Assembly: GCA_005881715.1 (NCBI GenBank)
Contig: VBEE01000045.1
Location: 1 to 32,236, forward strand
Direction: 5' to 3'
DNA length: 32,236 bases
Source of the DNA: Chloroflexota bacterium
GTDB taxonomy: Bacteria > Chloroflexota > Dormibacteria > CF-121
Made by a program: the position numbers and the translations under genes. Position 1 is the stretch's first letter, and each line of letters starts with the position of its first letter. This document shows, piece by piece, positions 24,153 to 30,647 of the stretch. The notes under the pieces were generated by a model. It was not told the origin of the DNA, did not search any database, and was given only the letters and a program-made list of their open reading frames with translations.

Positions 24153-24338
24153 ATGGCACAACGTTGCGCGATCTGCGGCAAGGGGCCCCAATACGGGCAT
24201 AACGTGAGCCACTCGAAAGTGCGCACGAAGCGTCGCTTCATGCCCAATCTGCACAAAGCCCGGGTGACGATCAGCGGCCGTTTGCAGACCGCCATGGTCT
24301 GCACGCGCTGCCTTCGGACGCAGGCGAAGTCGGTCTAG
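24153..24338 (+). CDS. rpmB: 50S ribosomal protein L28
   Basis: The 61-residue protein starts [20 protein letters not shown] and has the L28 core [17 protein letters not shown] and the ending [14 protein letters not shown]. It is the zinc-binding form, with two C-x-x-C pairs. It lies divergent to asp23, a very common arrangement. The upstream SD is weak. Its stop overlaps that of the convergent membrane protein gene by three bases. Confidence 0.95.
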   Translation: MAQRCAICGKGPQYGHNVSHSKVRTKRRFMPNLHKARVTISGRLQTAMVCTRCLRTQAKSV

Positions 24339-24943
24339 TTCTCGGGCGGCCCGCCCGACGAATCCTCGGCGACCGATCCCACGTGCCCCCGCGGCGAGAT
24401 CCATAAGGTGACCGGGATCCCGGAGCGAAGCCACGGCTGAGCGGATCGTAGCTCGGCATCGGACAGCACCAGGTAGTAGCTGGCGCCTCCCTGCAGCCAG
24501 ATGGTGCGGCCCTGGACATGGTCGACGACGCCGGCGACCTCGCGCGGGAGTGCGGAATAGCTTTCGGCGCTGAGCAGCGCCAGCCAGGTCGTGCCGACTA
24601 CCCCGGCCGTGGCCACCAGGAGGAGGATCCGCCGGCCCCAGGGCGTCCCATCCCAGAGCAGCGCGTACACCAGCCAGGGAAGCACGATCGCGACCAGCGC
24701 CAGGCTGGTCTGGGTCTCTTGCCAGATGTTGCCGGCGTAGGCACGCTGGCTGCTGTTCGTGAGGTCGGCGCCCGACGGGAGGAAAGACGGCACGTGGAGG
24801 GCCAGGGCCAGCAGCCCGACGCTGATCGCCAGCGTGAGCCCGACGCGGCGAAGCCGGACGTCGCGGAGATCGATCCGGGTGCCGACGGCCCGCAGGGAGC
24901 GTCGTGCCGCAAGCGTCACGAACCGTGTAACCCGAATCTCCAT
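24335..24943 (-). CDS. Hypothetical membrane protein
   Basis: The track ORF is too long. ATG 24943 ([15 protein letters not shown]), preceded by GCGGGG, gives 202 residues. There are three likely membrane spans: [35 protein letters not shown] and [21 protein letters not shown]-terminal soluble part reads [21 protein letters not shown] and ends in SGGPPEN, suggesting an extracytoplasmic beta-rich domain. It follows rpe by 34 bases, in which a nested inverted repeat surrounds the start. No family is recognised. Confidence 0.6.
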   Translation of the reverse strand: MEIRVTRFVTLAARRSLRAVGTRIDLRDVRLRRVGLTLAISVGLLALALHVPSFLPSGADLTNSSQRAYAGNIWQETQTSLALVAIVLPWLVYALLWDGTPWGRRILLLVATAGVVGTTWLALLSAESYSALPREVAGVVDHVQGRTIWLQGGASYYLVLSDAELRSAQPWLRSGIPVTLWISPRGHVGSVAEDSSGGPPEN

Positions 24944-24970
24944 CCCCGCTTGCGGGCAGGGCCGGGTTAC
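24927..24970. repeat. Nested inverted repeat around the start codon of the membrane protein gene
   Basis: An outer perfect 8-bp pair (GTAACCCG and CGGGTTAC) encloses an inner hairpin CCCGC-TT-GCGGG directly beside the ATG and its SD. On the transcript this would form a 44-base structure holding the ribosome binding site, between rpe and the downstream gene. Confidence 0.5.
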
Positions 24971-24977
24971 CGTCGCT

Positions 24978-25619
24978 TTATCGCAATTCCTCGATCGCGG
25001 CCTTCTTCCCCTGCGAGTGGCTGTAGACGAAACTGCCCGCCACCAGCACGGTGGCACCATTCGCGATCGACTGGCGGCCGGTTTCCGCGTTGACGCCGCC
25101 GTCGATCTCGATGTCGAGTTTGGGATTGAGCCGGTCCCGCAGGGTCCGGGCCGCCTTGATCCGATCCAGGCTGCCGTCGATGAATGTCTGACCACCCCAG
25201 CCGGGATTGACGCACATCATGACCAGCAGGTCGGCGTCCTTCAGCACCGGCTCGACGAGGACGAGGGGGCTGCCGGGATTCAGACAGACCCCCGGACGCA
25301 GACCGGCCTTGCGAATTGTGTCCAGCACCCGGTGGATGTGCCGGGTCGCTTCGACGTGGACCGACAGGCTGTTGGCGCCGGCGTCGCGAAAAGCCTCGAT
25401 GGTGCGCTCGGGGTTCTCGATCATCAAGTGGATGTCAAAGGGCAGCTGCGCGTAGCGTCGGCAATGTTCGACCGTGCGCGGCCCGATCGTGATCGGTGGA
25501 ACGAAGTGTCCATCCATCACGTCGAAGTGCACCCAGTCGGCGCCGGCCTGCTCGAGGGCTGCGACTTCCTCCCCCAGCCGGCTGAAGTCGGCCGATAACA
25601 GCGACGGCGCGACCAGCAC
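24978..25619 (-). CDS. rpe: Ribulose-phosphate 3-epimerase
   Basis: Rpe interconverts ribulose 5-phosphate and xylulose 5-phosphate in the pentose phosphate pathway. The 213-residue TIM barrel has APSLLSADFSRLGEE, WVHFDVMDGHFVPPITIGP (catalytic Asp and metal ligands), FDIHLMI, MCVNPGWGGQTFI and the second catalytic Asp in IEIDGGVNAET. The start is GTG and shares one base with the stop of the lipoprotein gene (TAGTG). Confidence 0.96.
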   Translation of the reverse strand: MLVAPSLLSADFSRLGEEVAALEQAGADWVHFDVMDGHFVPPITIGPRTVEHCRRYAQLPFDIHLMIENPERTIEAFRDAGANSLSVHVEATRHIHRVLDTIRKAGLRPGVCLNPGSPLVLVEPVLKDADLLVMMCVNPGWGGQTFIDGSLDRIKAARTLRDRLNPKLDIEIDGGVNAETGRQSIANGATVLVAGSFVYSHSQGKKAAIEELR

Positions 25620-26464
25620 TAGGAGACGGTCGGGACGTTGATCGTAACCGGCGCGTCGAAGTCGTGATAGTTGATGGTCACCTGGGCGGTGGCGTGGATG
25701 GTCGAACCGGCCGGCAAGCGGCTAGCCGATGCGCCGGCCGATGCTCCCAGCGAGCCCATCAACTGGCTGAGGTCGATGTTGTAGTCCAGGTTGACATACA
25801 TCCGGCGGACCAGGTGATCGTCCTTTCCAAACCAGACCTCGACCGCCATCGTGCCGCTATCCAGCACCTGTTTCATCGCGGCCGCGGCCTGGGGATTCTT
25901 GCCGAGCTTGTTCAGGCTGGCGATCAGTTTGTCTTTGTCCGGGGTCAAGCTGTAGTGATGAACGCTGGCGCCGGCCTGCGTCGTGTCGCCCAGGTCCTTG
26001 ACCGACTTCACGTTCTTCAGGAACTGGTCGTAGGAAAGTGGGTCGGGCTGGCCCAACTGATCCGTCAGGCTGCCCGATTGTGGCGAGACCTCCCATTTCT
26101 GGGTCAGCGGATTCTTTACGTAGGCTTTGCCGTTGGCGACGACAATTTCGGTCGCCAGCGAAAGCCCGCCCATTTTGACGTTCATGACGGCGTGATAGCG
26201 ATCGGGGAATTGCGCCTCACCGTTCCCGGTTACCGCGACGGTCATCGAGCCCGAGGACGAGCCGGTTTGGCCGAAAATCTGACCCATCTGCGGGGGGAAC
26301 GTCATGTTGACGTTGGCCTGCATGTCGAACTTGGCCGAGTGGAGTTGGCTCGCGCGTTGTGCGGCGCCGGCGAGCGCCTGCTGCGGGGTCTCGGCCTTGG
26401 CCAACGGCGAGGCGCAGGCCGCCACGGCGACCATCGTCAAGAGGCTCAGAAAGAGTCGTTTCAT
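25619..26464 (-). CDS. Lipoprotein, LppX/LprG-like
   Basis: The 281-residue protein has a lipoprotein signal, MKRLFLSLLTMVAVAACAS, with the anchor Cys at about 17. The mature part has LHSAKFDMQANVNMTF, VTGNGEAQFPDRYHAVM, VVANGKAYVKNPLTQKW and VEVWFGKDDHLVRRMYVNL, ending in a Ser/Ala-rich linker and a beta strand. The half-barrel pattern resembles LppX/LprG and LolA-type lipid carriers; this is a fold-level match, not a sure function. SD AGGAAG lies five bases before the ATG and GATATACT just upstream. Confidence 0.78.
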   Translation of the reverse strand: MKRLFLSLLTMVAVAACASPLAKAETPQQALAGAAQRASQLHSAKFDMQANVNMTFPPQMGQIFGQTGSSSGSMTVAVTGNGEAQFPDRYHAVMNVKMGGLSLATEIVVANGKAYVKNPLTQKWEVSPQSGSLTDQLGQPDPLSYDQFLKNVKSVKDLGDTTQAGASVHHYSLTPDKDKLIASLNKLGKNPQAAAAMKQVLDSGTMAVEVWFGKDDHLVRRMYVNLDYNIDLSQLMGSLGASAGASASRLPAGSTIHATAQVTINYHDFDAPVTINVPTVS

Positions 26465-26475
26465 CGAGCTTCCTG

Positions 26476-26481
26476 AGTATA
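26476..26481 (-). promoter_or_regulatory. Candidate -10 element (TATACT) of the lipoprotein gene
   Basis: TATACT, within GATATACT, ends 11 bases before the ATG, with an SD between them. This matches the arrangement before ylxM. The 61-base gap after the HAD gene supports a separate promoter here. Confidence 0.5.
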
Positions 26482-26525
26482 TCGACGCCGGGACGCCAAT
26501 CCCTTCGTCGCCGAAAACGAGCGTG

Positions 26526-27038
26526 TCACGAGGACGAGACGGGCGGCACGTTCACGGTCTCCAGCCACGCGGGTAACTCGCCGAGTCGGGTAATGATGTG
26601 GGTCGGCGCGGGGCCGCCGGTGAGGACCGCTCCCGGATGTTTCAACCAGACCGCGGGGATGCCCGCGTTGAGCGCCCCGGCGATGTCCGTGTCGAGCCGG
26701 TCACCGACCATGCAGGTCGTCCCCAGGGGAACGCCCAATCGGCGCGCACCCTCGACGTAGATGGCCGGATCGGGCTTGGCGCGTCCAAAATCCCTCGAGG
26801 TGACCATCGCGTCGATCAGACTCCGCAACCCGGCCTTGTCCAGCGCTGCGGCGAGCTCGGCGTCCCCCGACCCGACCGTGTTGGAGATCACGCCCAACCG
26901 GTAGCGGGACTTGAGCGCCGCCAGCACCTCGAGGGCACCAGGCAGCGGAATGATCGCCATTTCCCACAGGTGCTTGCCCGGCTCCTCAACCACCAGGGTG
27001 TTCCCGGCATCGAAGAAGACGCCTAAAAGGGCCGGCAT
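26526..27038 (-). CDS. HAD-superfamily hydrolase
   Basis: The 170-residue protein has motif I FFDAGNTLV (nucleophile Asp, with the usual second Asp replaced as in DAGNT/DxGGT subfamilies), motif II GVISNT, motif III GRAKPDPAIY (Lys) and motif IV MVGDRLDTDIAGALNAG. The cap region is very short, so it resembles compact HAD-IA phosphatases. The substrate cannot be told. Its ATG shares one base with the rlmN stop (TGATG). Confidence 0.85.
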   Translation of the reverse strand: MPALLGVFFDAGNTLVVEEPGKHLWEMAIIPLPGALEVLAALKSRYRLGVISNTVGSGDAELAAALDKAGLRSLIDAMVTSRDFGRAKPDPAIYVEGARRLGVPLGTTCMVGDRLDTDIAGALNAGIPAVWLKHPGAVLTGGPAPTHIITRLGELPAWLETVNVPPVSSS

Positions 27039-28115
27039 CAGGCCGGCGACAGGACCGTCTGCGGCTGGCGGGCGCGCAGCTGGCCGCAGGCCGCATCAAT
27101 GTCCAGGCCCCGGGTTGCCCGGATCGTCGTCGAAATGCCGGCTGCCTGCAGGGTCGCTTGAAACGCCTGCGCCCGCTGCTTCGAGGGCGGCGCGAGCGGG
27201 CTGCCTTCGACCGGGTTCATCGGAATCAGGTTGACGTGACTGAGGCGGTGCTTGACGAGCGCCGCCAACCGTCCCGCCTGCTCGACACTGTCGTTCACAC
27301 CCTGGAGCAGCACGTACTCATAACTGATGCGCCGCCCGGTGCGCTCGGCATGGGCACGAGCGGCCCCGACGATGGCCGCGATCGGGTATTTCCGGTTCAC
27401 CGGAATCATGCTGGTCCGCAGCTCATCGTCGGGCGCGTGCAGGGAGATGGCCAGGTTCGGGCAGTCCTTCGGCCCCGAGCCGTTCGATGAAGGGAACCAA
27501 CCCGATCGTCGAGATGGTCACCCGTCGTGGACTGAAGTTGAGGGTGTCCGGCCCGGCCCAGCGGCGGATCGCGCCCACCACTGCCGCGTAGTTGTTGAGC
27601 GGCTCCCCCATCCCCATGAAGACGACGTTGGTCAGGGAGCGCTGCCCTTCGGCGAGGTCACGGCTGGCCATCAGGAACTGGTCGACGATCTCGGCCTGGC
27701 TGAGATTGCGGTCGAAGCCTGAACGTCCGGTGGCACAGAAGGTGCAGCCGATCGGGCAGCCAACCTGCGAGCTGACGCAGATGGTGGTGCGCGCCCTTGA
27801 CCGCGCGCTGGCATCGTATTGCATCACCACCGTCTCGATCGTCCGCCCGTCCGCCAACCGGAACAGATATTTGACGGTCTGGCCCTTGTCGGCCACCCGT
27901 TTGGCATGTGGCGTCACCGTGCTGAAGGCGTAGGTCTCCTCGAGACGACGCCGAACCGATACCGGCAGTGTTCGCATCGCGCTAAACGACGGAGCCAGCT
28001 TCTGCCAGAACCACTGGCCGGCCTGGTCGCCACGATACGGGGCCTCCCCCATCGCCGTAAGCCGGGATCGGACCTCCGCCGGATCGGCCGTGGCGAACGG
28101 CGCCCGGTCAGTTAT
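27038..28115 (-). pseudogene. rlmN: rlmN, 23S rRNA A2503 / tRNA A37 methyltransferase, split by a one-base frameshift
   Basis: RlmN is a radical-SAM enzyme. The upstream half has GEAPYRGDQAGQWFW, VSSQVGCPIGCTFCATG (cluster cysteines), FMGMGEPLNNY and ISTIGLVPFIERLGAEGL. The other half continues in another frame with NLAISLHAPDDELRTS, MIPVNRKYPI, SHVNLIPMNP and the catalytic RATRGLDIDAACGQL. Removing one G from GGG at 27459-27461 rejoins them as GLPNLAISLHA. All catalytic residues survive, so an assembly error or very recent mutation is likely. The N-terminal helix ADPAEVRSRLTAMGE lies before the first canonical start; an in-frame ATA (28115) overlaps the protease stop. Confidence 0.88.
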
Positions 28116-28824
28116 TGCGGCGGTTTCCGAAAACGATCGACGCGTAATACAGCAGGGTCAGGAGGCCGGCAAACAGGGCCACCCAGTAGGTGAAGGCGGC
28201 GGCGCGGAGCATCCGGCGCGCACCCTCCTGTTCTTCGGGAAAGATCACGCCGTTGTCGGCGAGCAAGCGGAGCGCCCGCCGGCTCGCGTTCAACTCGACC
28301 GGGGTGGTGATGAGCTGAAAGGCGACGACCGCGGCGAACAGCGCCAGGCCCGCCAGCGCCACGTAGAACCCGATCACGCTTCCGGTAAAGGCCGACAGTA
28401 GGATACCGGCGATCACGATGAACGGACCCGCCTGCGAACCGAGATTCGCGGCCGGCACCAGATCGGAGCGCCAGCGCATCGCGAAGTAGCCCTGTCGGTC
28501 CTGCTGGGCATGGCCGATCTCGTGGGCGACGACCGCTTCGGCGGCCACCGAGCTGCCGGTCGCGACCTCCCTCGAGAGGTTCAGCGTCTTGGTGCGGGGG
28601 TCGTAGTTGTCACTCAGCTCGCCGTCGATGACCTGCACCGTCACGTCGTTCAGGCCGGCGCCGGTCAAGATCCGGCGCGCCACGTCGGCCCCGGACATCC
28701 CGCTCGAGTTGCGCACTTGCGAGTAGCGCCGGTAGGTGCTCTTGACCCAGCTGCTCGCGATGAAGCTCAGCGCCATGATTGGCAGCGCCACGTAGAGCAG
28801 GTAATGCCAATCCAAGAACAACAT
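28108..28824 (-). CDS. YugP-like neutral zinc metallopeptidase
   Basis: The start is ATG 28824 (MLFLDWHYLLYVALP) with AGGT upstream, giving 238 residues; the track extension is not supported. The protein has an N-terminal span, an external-type segment (GMSGADVARRILTGAGL, YDPRTKTLNLS), the zinc motif VVAHEIGHAQQDRQGY (HEIGH), and three more spans. VELNASRRALRLLADNG is typical of the YugP family. It is a membrane-bound protease with unknown targets. TACAAT upstream may be its -10. Confidence 0.9.
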   Translation of the reverse strand: MLFLDWHYLLYVALPIMALSFIASSWVKSTYRRYSQVRNSSGMSGADVARRILTGAGLNDVTVQVIDGELSDNYDPRTKTLNLSREVATGSSVAAEAVVAHEIGHAQQDRQGYFAMRWRSDLVPAANLGSQAGPFIVIAGILLSAFTGSVIGFYVALAGLALFAAVVAFQLITTPVELNASRRALRLLADNGVIFPEEQEGARRMLRAAAFTYWVALFAGLLTLLYYASIVFGNRRNN

Positions 28825-28837
28825 CTGACCTGCCCGG

Positions 28838-28843
28838 ATTGTA
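28838..28843 (-). promoter_or_regulatory. Candidate -10 element (TACAAT) of the protease-rlmN-HAD genes
   Basis: TACAAT on the minus strand ends 13 bases before the protease ATG, with GCAGGTCAG between. The position suits a short leader. No clear -35 is seen. Confidence 0.4.
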
Positions 28844-28971
28844 CCCAGCGAGGGTCTGCCTAATCTCGTGGATACCCTTCTGCCGACTCGTGGCCGGCTC
28901 GTCACTCTGCGTGAAAGGATCGCGCACAGCCAGTCGTTTCACCTGCATCGGGGAGCCCCCCGTGGACGACC

Positions 28972-29121
28972 ATGCTGGAAGAGCCACAGCGACTCACGAT
29001 GTCGGATGTCTTCAGCCTTTTCGGCCGCCAGGCCGAGGATACCCGCTGGGTGGCTTCGGCGGATTCGCAAGAATACCTGGCCGTCGTCCTTTACCTAGTT
29101 CAGCGGAACAACGGCCGCTGA
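28972..29121 (+). CDS. Microprotein A (49 aa), first of a tandem paralogous pair
   Basis: This short ORF is below the track cut-off. It reads MLEEPQRLTMSDVFSLFGRQ followed by AEDTRWVASADSQEYLAVV and LYLVQRNNGR; a second ATG at 28,999 would give 40 residues. It shares FGR-x4-DTRWV-x-SADS-x-EYLAVV-x-YLVQR with the next ORF. Many differences between the copies are synonymous third-base changes (GGC/GGA, CGC/CGG, GTC/GTG, CTA/CTC), which is what protein-level selection leaves. There is no signal peptide or membrane span. No family is recognised. Confidence 0.7.
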   Translation: MLEEPQRLTMSDVFSLFGRQAEDTRWVASADSQEYLAVVLYLVQRNNGR

Positions 29122-29187
29122 GGCTGGCGCCGCCTACGCCACTTGTGATACTCTTCGTGTTAGGTTAACTACAAACTAGGTATCAAC

Positions 29188-29328
29188 ATGTCTGAGAAGC
29201 TAACGTTGAGCGAACTCTTCGCCCTCTTCGGACGGACGACGGACGATACCCGGTGGGTGGGTTCGGCCGATTCCGAGGAATACCTGGCCGTGGTCACCTA
29301 CCTCGTGCAGCGCTCGAGCACCCGCTAA
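29188..29328 (+). CDS. Microprotein B (46 aa), second of a tandem paralogous pair
   Basis: It reads MSEKLTLSELFALFGRTT followed by DDTRWVGSADSEEYLAVV and TYLVQRSSTR. It is homologous to microprotein A over about 35 residues. It has a weak SD (AGGT) seven bases before the ATG, and a possible promoter in the AT-richer stretch before it (TTGTGA, 17 bases, TAACTA). The acidic DDTRW and SADSEEY part and the VTYLVQR helix suggest a small soluble protein that may act by binding a partner. The stop is TAA, followed by a small CCGTT/AACGG hairpin. Confidence 0.75.
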   Translation: MSEKLTLSELFALFGRTTDDTRWVGSADSEEYLAVVTYLVQRSSTR

Positions 29329-29437
29329 CCGTTACGAAACGGCCACGATCGGGGCACGACCCGTCTGAAAGCAAGGCTTCAACGCGTTATACGGCTCATA
29401 CTCGGGCTACAACGGCGCTCGCCTGAGGTAAGAAAAG

Positions 29438-29629
29438 ATGATCACACTGCTTGCTGCACGCATCCGGATGCTCTTTGGCTGGCGTGACAGTGAGAATGGC
29501 CAGGCCCTGATCGAGTACTCCCTCATCATGTGCTTGATCGTCATCGTCGTGCTGGTGACACTGATCGTCCTTGGCAACCAGGTGCGGAACACCTACTGCA
29601 ACATCCAGGGCGCCGTCATCGGCGCCTAG
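29438..29629 (+). CDS. Flp/Fap-type pilin (type IVb)
   Basis: The 63-residue protein has a short positive leader (MITLLAARIRMLFGWRDSEN) and a prepilin-like cleavage site, G then QALIEYSL with Glu at +5. One hydrophobic helix follows (LIMCLIVIVVLVTLIVLG), with a short polar end containing one Cys. This fits Flp pilins of the Tad secretion/pilus system. SD GAGGT lies nine bases before the ATG. No tad assembly genes are in the window, so it may be an orphan pilin. Its stop overlaps that of the acyltransferase gene on the other strand. Confidence 0.85.
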   Translation: MITLLAARIRMLFGWRDSENGQALIEYSLIMCLIVIVVLVTLIVLGNQVRNTYCNIQGAVIGA

Positions 29630-30138
29630 CGCTCGTCGACCTCGAGCGCCGGGTTTCCCATCACCACCGCACCAGCGGCGACATCAGCGGTCACGAGCGA
29701 TCCCCAACGCACCACCGCCCCGTCACCAACTGACACACCCTTGAGGATCGTGGCTTTGCCCTGGATCCAGGCTTGACGGCCGATCCGGATCGGCCGGCGG
29801 CTCGCGGATTCTCCAGGCCGGCGTCGCGCCCGGCCAATCGCGTGAAAGTCCGTGTCGACGATCAGGCACGGCCCGAGGATGGCGTCCTCGCCGACCACAA
29901 TCGTGGTGGCGGACATCAGCCCGGCGCCGTCGATTTCGACCCGGTCACCGATCTCGATGCGGGCGTCCGGGCCAAAGGTGAGCAGGGCGGTGCGGCCCGA
30001 CGCATTGCTGATGGACACATCGCGCCCGAAGGTGACCCGGCCCCCGCCACGGATACGCAGCCGCAGCGGGCCGCGGAATCCTGGTCCGAATCGATGGCGC
30101 GGATAGCGAAGGCGCAAATACAGGGTGCTGAGGCTCAC
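29626..30138 (-). CDS. Hexapeptide-repeat acyltransferase (left-handed beta-helix)
   Basis: The 170-residue protein shows imperfect hexapeptide repeats (ISNASGRTALLTFG, IEIGDRVEIDGAG, TIVVGEDAILGP, VSVGDGAVVRWGSLV) and the catalytic-type loop VDTDFHAIGRARR with its His. It ends GAVVMGNPAL, as in WcaF/Maa-like O-acetyltransferases. The substrate is probably a sugar or surface glycan (inference). The GTG start lies only 14 bases from the tRNA-Leu end and lacks an SD, so the start is uncertain. Confidence 0.82.
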   Translation of the reverse strand: MSLSTLYLRLRYPRHRFGPGFRGPLRLRIRGGGRVTFGRDVSISNASGRTALLTFGPDARIEIGDRVEIDGAGLMSATTIVVGEDAILGPCLIVDTDFHAIGRARRRPGESASRRPIRIGRQAWIQGKATILKGVSVGDGAVVRWGSLVTADVAAGAVVMGNPALEVDER

Positions 30139-30152
30139 GCTGATGGAGGCTC

Positions 30153-30236
30153 TGCCCGGGAAGGGATTTGAACCCTTACAAGCTTGCGCTCACAGCCCCC
30201 TCAAAGCTGCGTGTCTACCAGTTTCACCACCCGGGC
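30153..30236 (-). tRNA. tRNA-Leu (GAG anticodon)
   Basis: The minus strand folds as an 84-base class II tRNA. The acceptor GCCCGGG/CCCGGGC is followed by discriminator A. The anticodon stem CAGCT/GGCTG holds loop TTGAGGG (anticodon GAG). A long variable arm follows, then a T arm with GGGTTCAAATCCC. CCA is not encoded. TAAAAT lies upstream as a -10. Confidence 0.95.
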
Positions 30237-30249
30237 GAGGGCGAAGGAG

Positions 30250-30255
30250 ATTTTA
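30250..30255 (-). promoter_or_regulatory. Candidate -10 element (TAAAAT) of tRNA-Leu
   Basis: TAAAAT on the minus strand ends 13 bases before the tRNA 5' end, a normal place for a -10. The -35 position falls beside the GC-rich palindrome, and no TTGACA-like box is seen. Confidence 0.5.
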
Positions 30256-30265
30256 CCGCCTCTCT

Positions 30266-30289
30266 CCCTCCCCCGCTCACGGGGGAGGG
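30266..30289. repeat. GC-rich palindromic repeat (9-bp perfect stem)
   Basis: CCCTCCCCC and GGGGGAGGG flank GCTCAC, followed by GGGTCGGGGCGGGGG. This type of C-run/G-run palindrome is a common interspersed element in GC-rich genomes. It lies between the tRNA promoter and the response-regulator leader. Only one copy is visible in this window. Confidence 0.6.
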
Positions 30290-30381
30290 TCGGGGCGGGG
30301 GCATGTGCCGTTTAGCCGTCGTCGATTGGTCCGTGCGACCGATTCACACGCTCGACCCTGGCCCTAGGCTTGCCGCAAAGG

Positions 30382-30416
30382 GGCGCGAGAGGCACCGCTC
30401 GCGCCTCTTTCTTCTC
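30382..30416 (+). terminator. Intrinsic terminator-like hairpin in the response-regulator leader
   Basis: GGCGCGAG and CTCGCGCC form a perfect 8-bp stem with an 8-base loop, followed by the pyrimidine/T-rich TCTTTCTTCTCT. No plus-strand gene lies just upstream, so it either ends an unseen transcript or acts as an attenuator before the response regulator. Confidence 0.5.
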
Positions 30417-30422
30417 TGCGGA

Positions 30423-30545
30423 ACGGCCGTGTAACGGCGGCCGTAAGCCATCCTCTTTAAGGTGAGATCGTCACCCGGTGTGCGCTTGCTGGTGTGACCC
30501 TGACGCGACAAGAGTCATCACATCGTAAAGAGGAATCGTAAGGAA
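30423..30545 (+). promoter_or_regulatory. Structured 5' leader of the response regulator gene
   Basis: This leader belongs to a 309-base gene-free stretch (30237-30545) that also holds the palindrome and terminator above. ACGGCCG/CGGCCGT (30423-30444) forms a hairpin. TCCTCTTTA (30451-30459) is a perfect complement of TAAAGAGGA (30526-30534), which contains the AGAGGA ribosome-binding bases before ATG 30546. GGTGA/TCACC nests inside. The outer pairing would hide that SD. No known riboswitch class is recognised. Confidence 0.4.
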
Positions 30546-30647
30546 ATGCATGACGAGGGCCATATATCATTGCCGGCTCTCCAGTCGGACCTGAGCCAGC
30601 AGCCGCAGGTCCAAATCCATGGTGGCCGGTCCGCAGCGCGACGCGCG

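Noticed and set aside
24944-25195. N-terminal extension of the 24335-24943 membrane protein
   Set aside because: It lies over the rpe 3' half, is Ser/Arg-rich, and an ATG with SD is available at 24943.
29329-29437. c-di-GMP riboswitch before the Flp pilin
   Set aside because: Small hairpins and GAAAG-like bases are present, but the conserved GEMM cores are missing.
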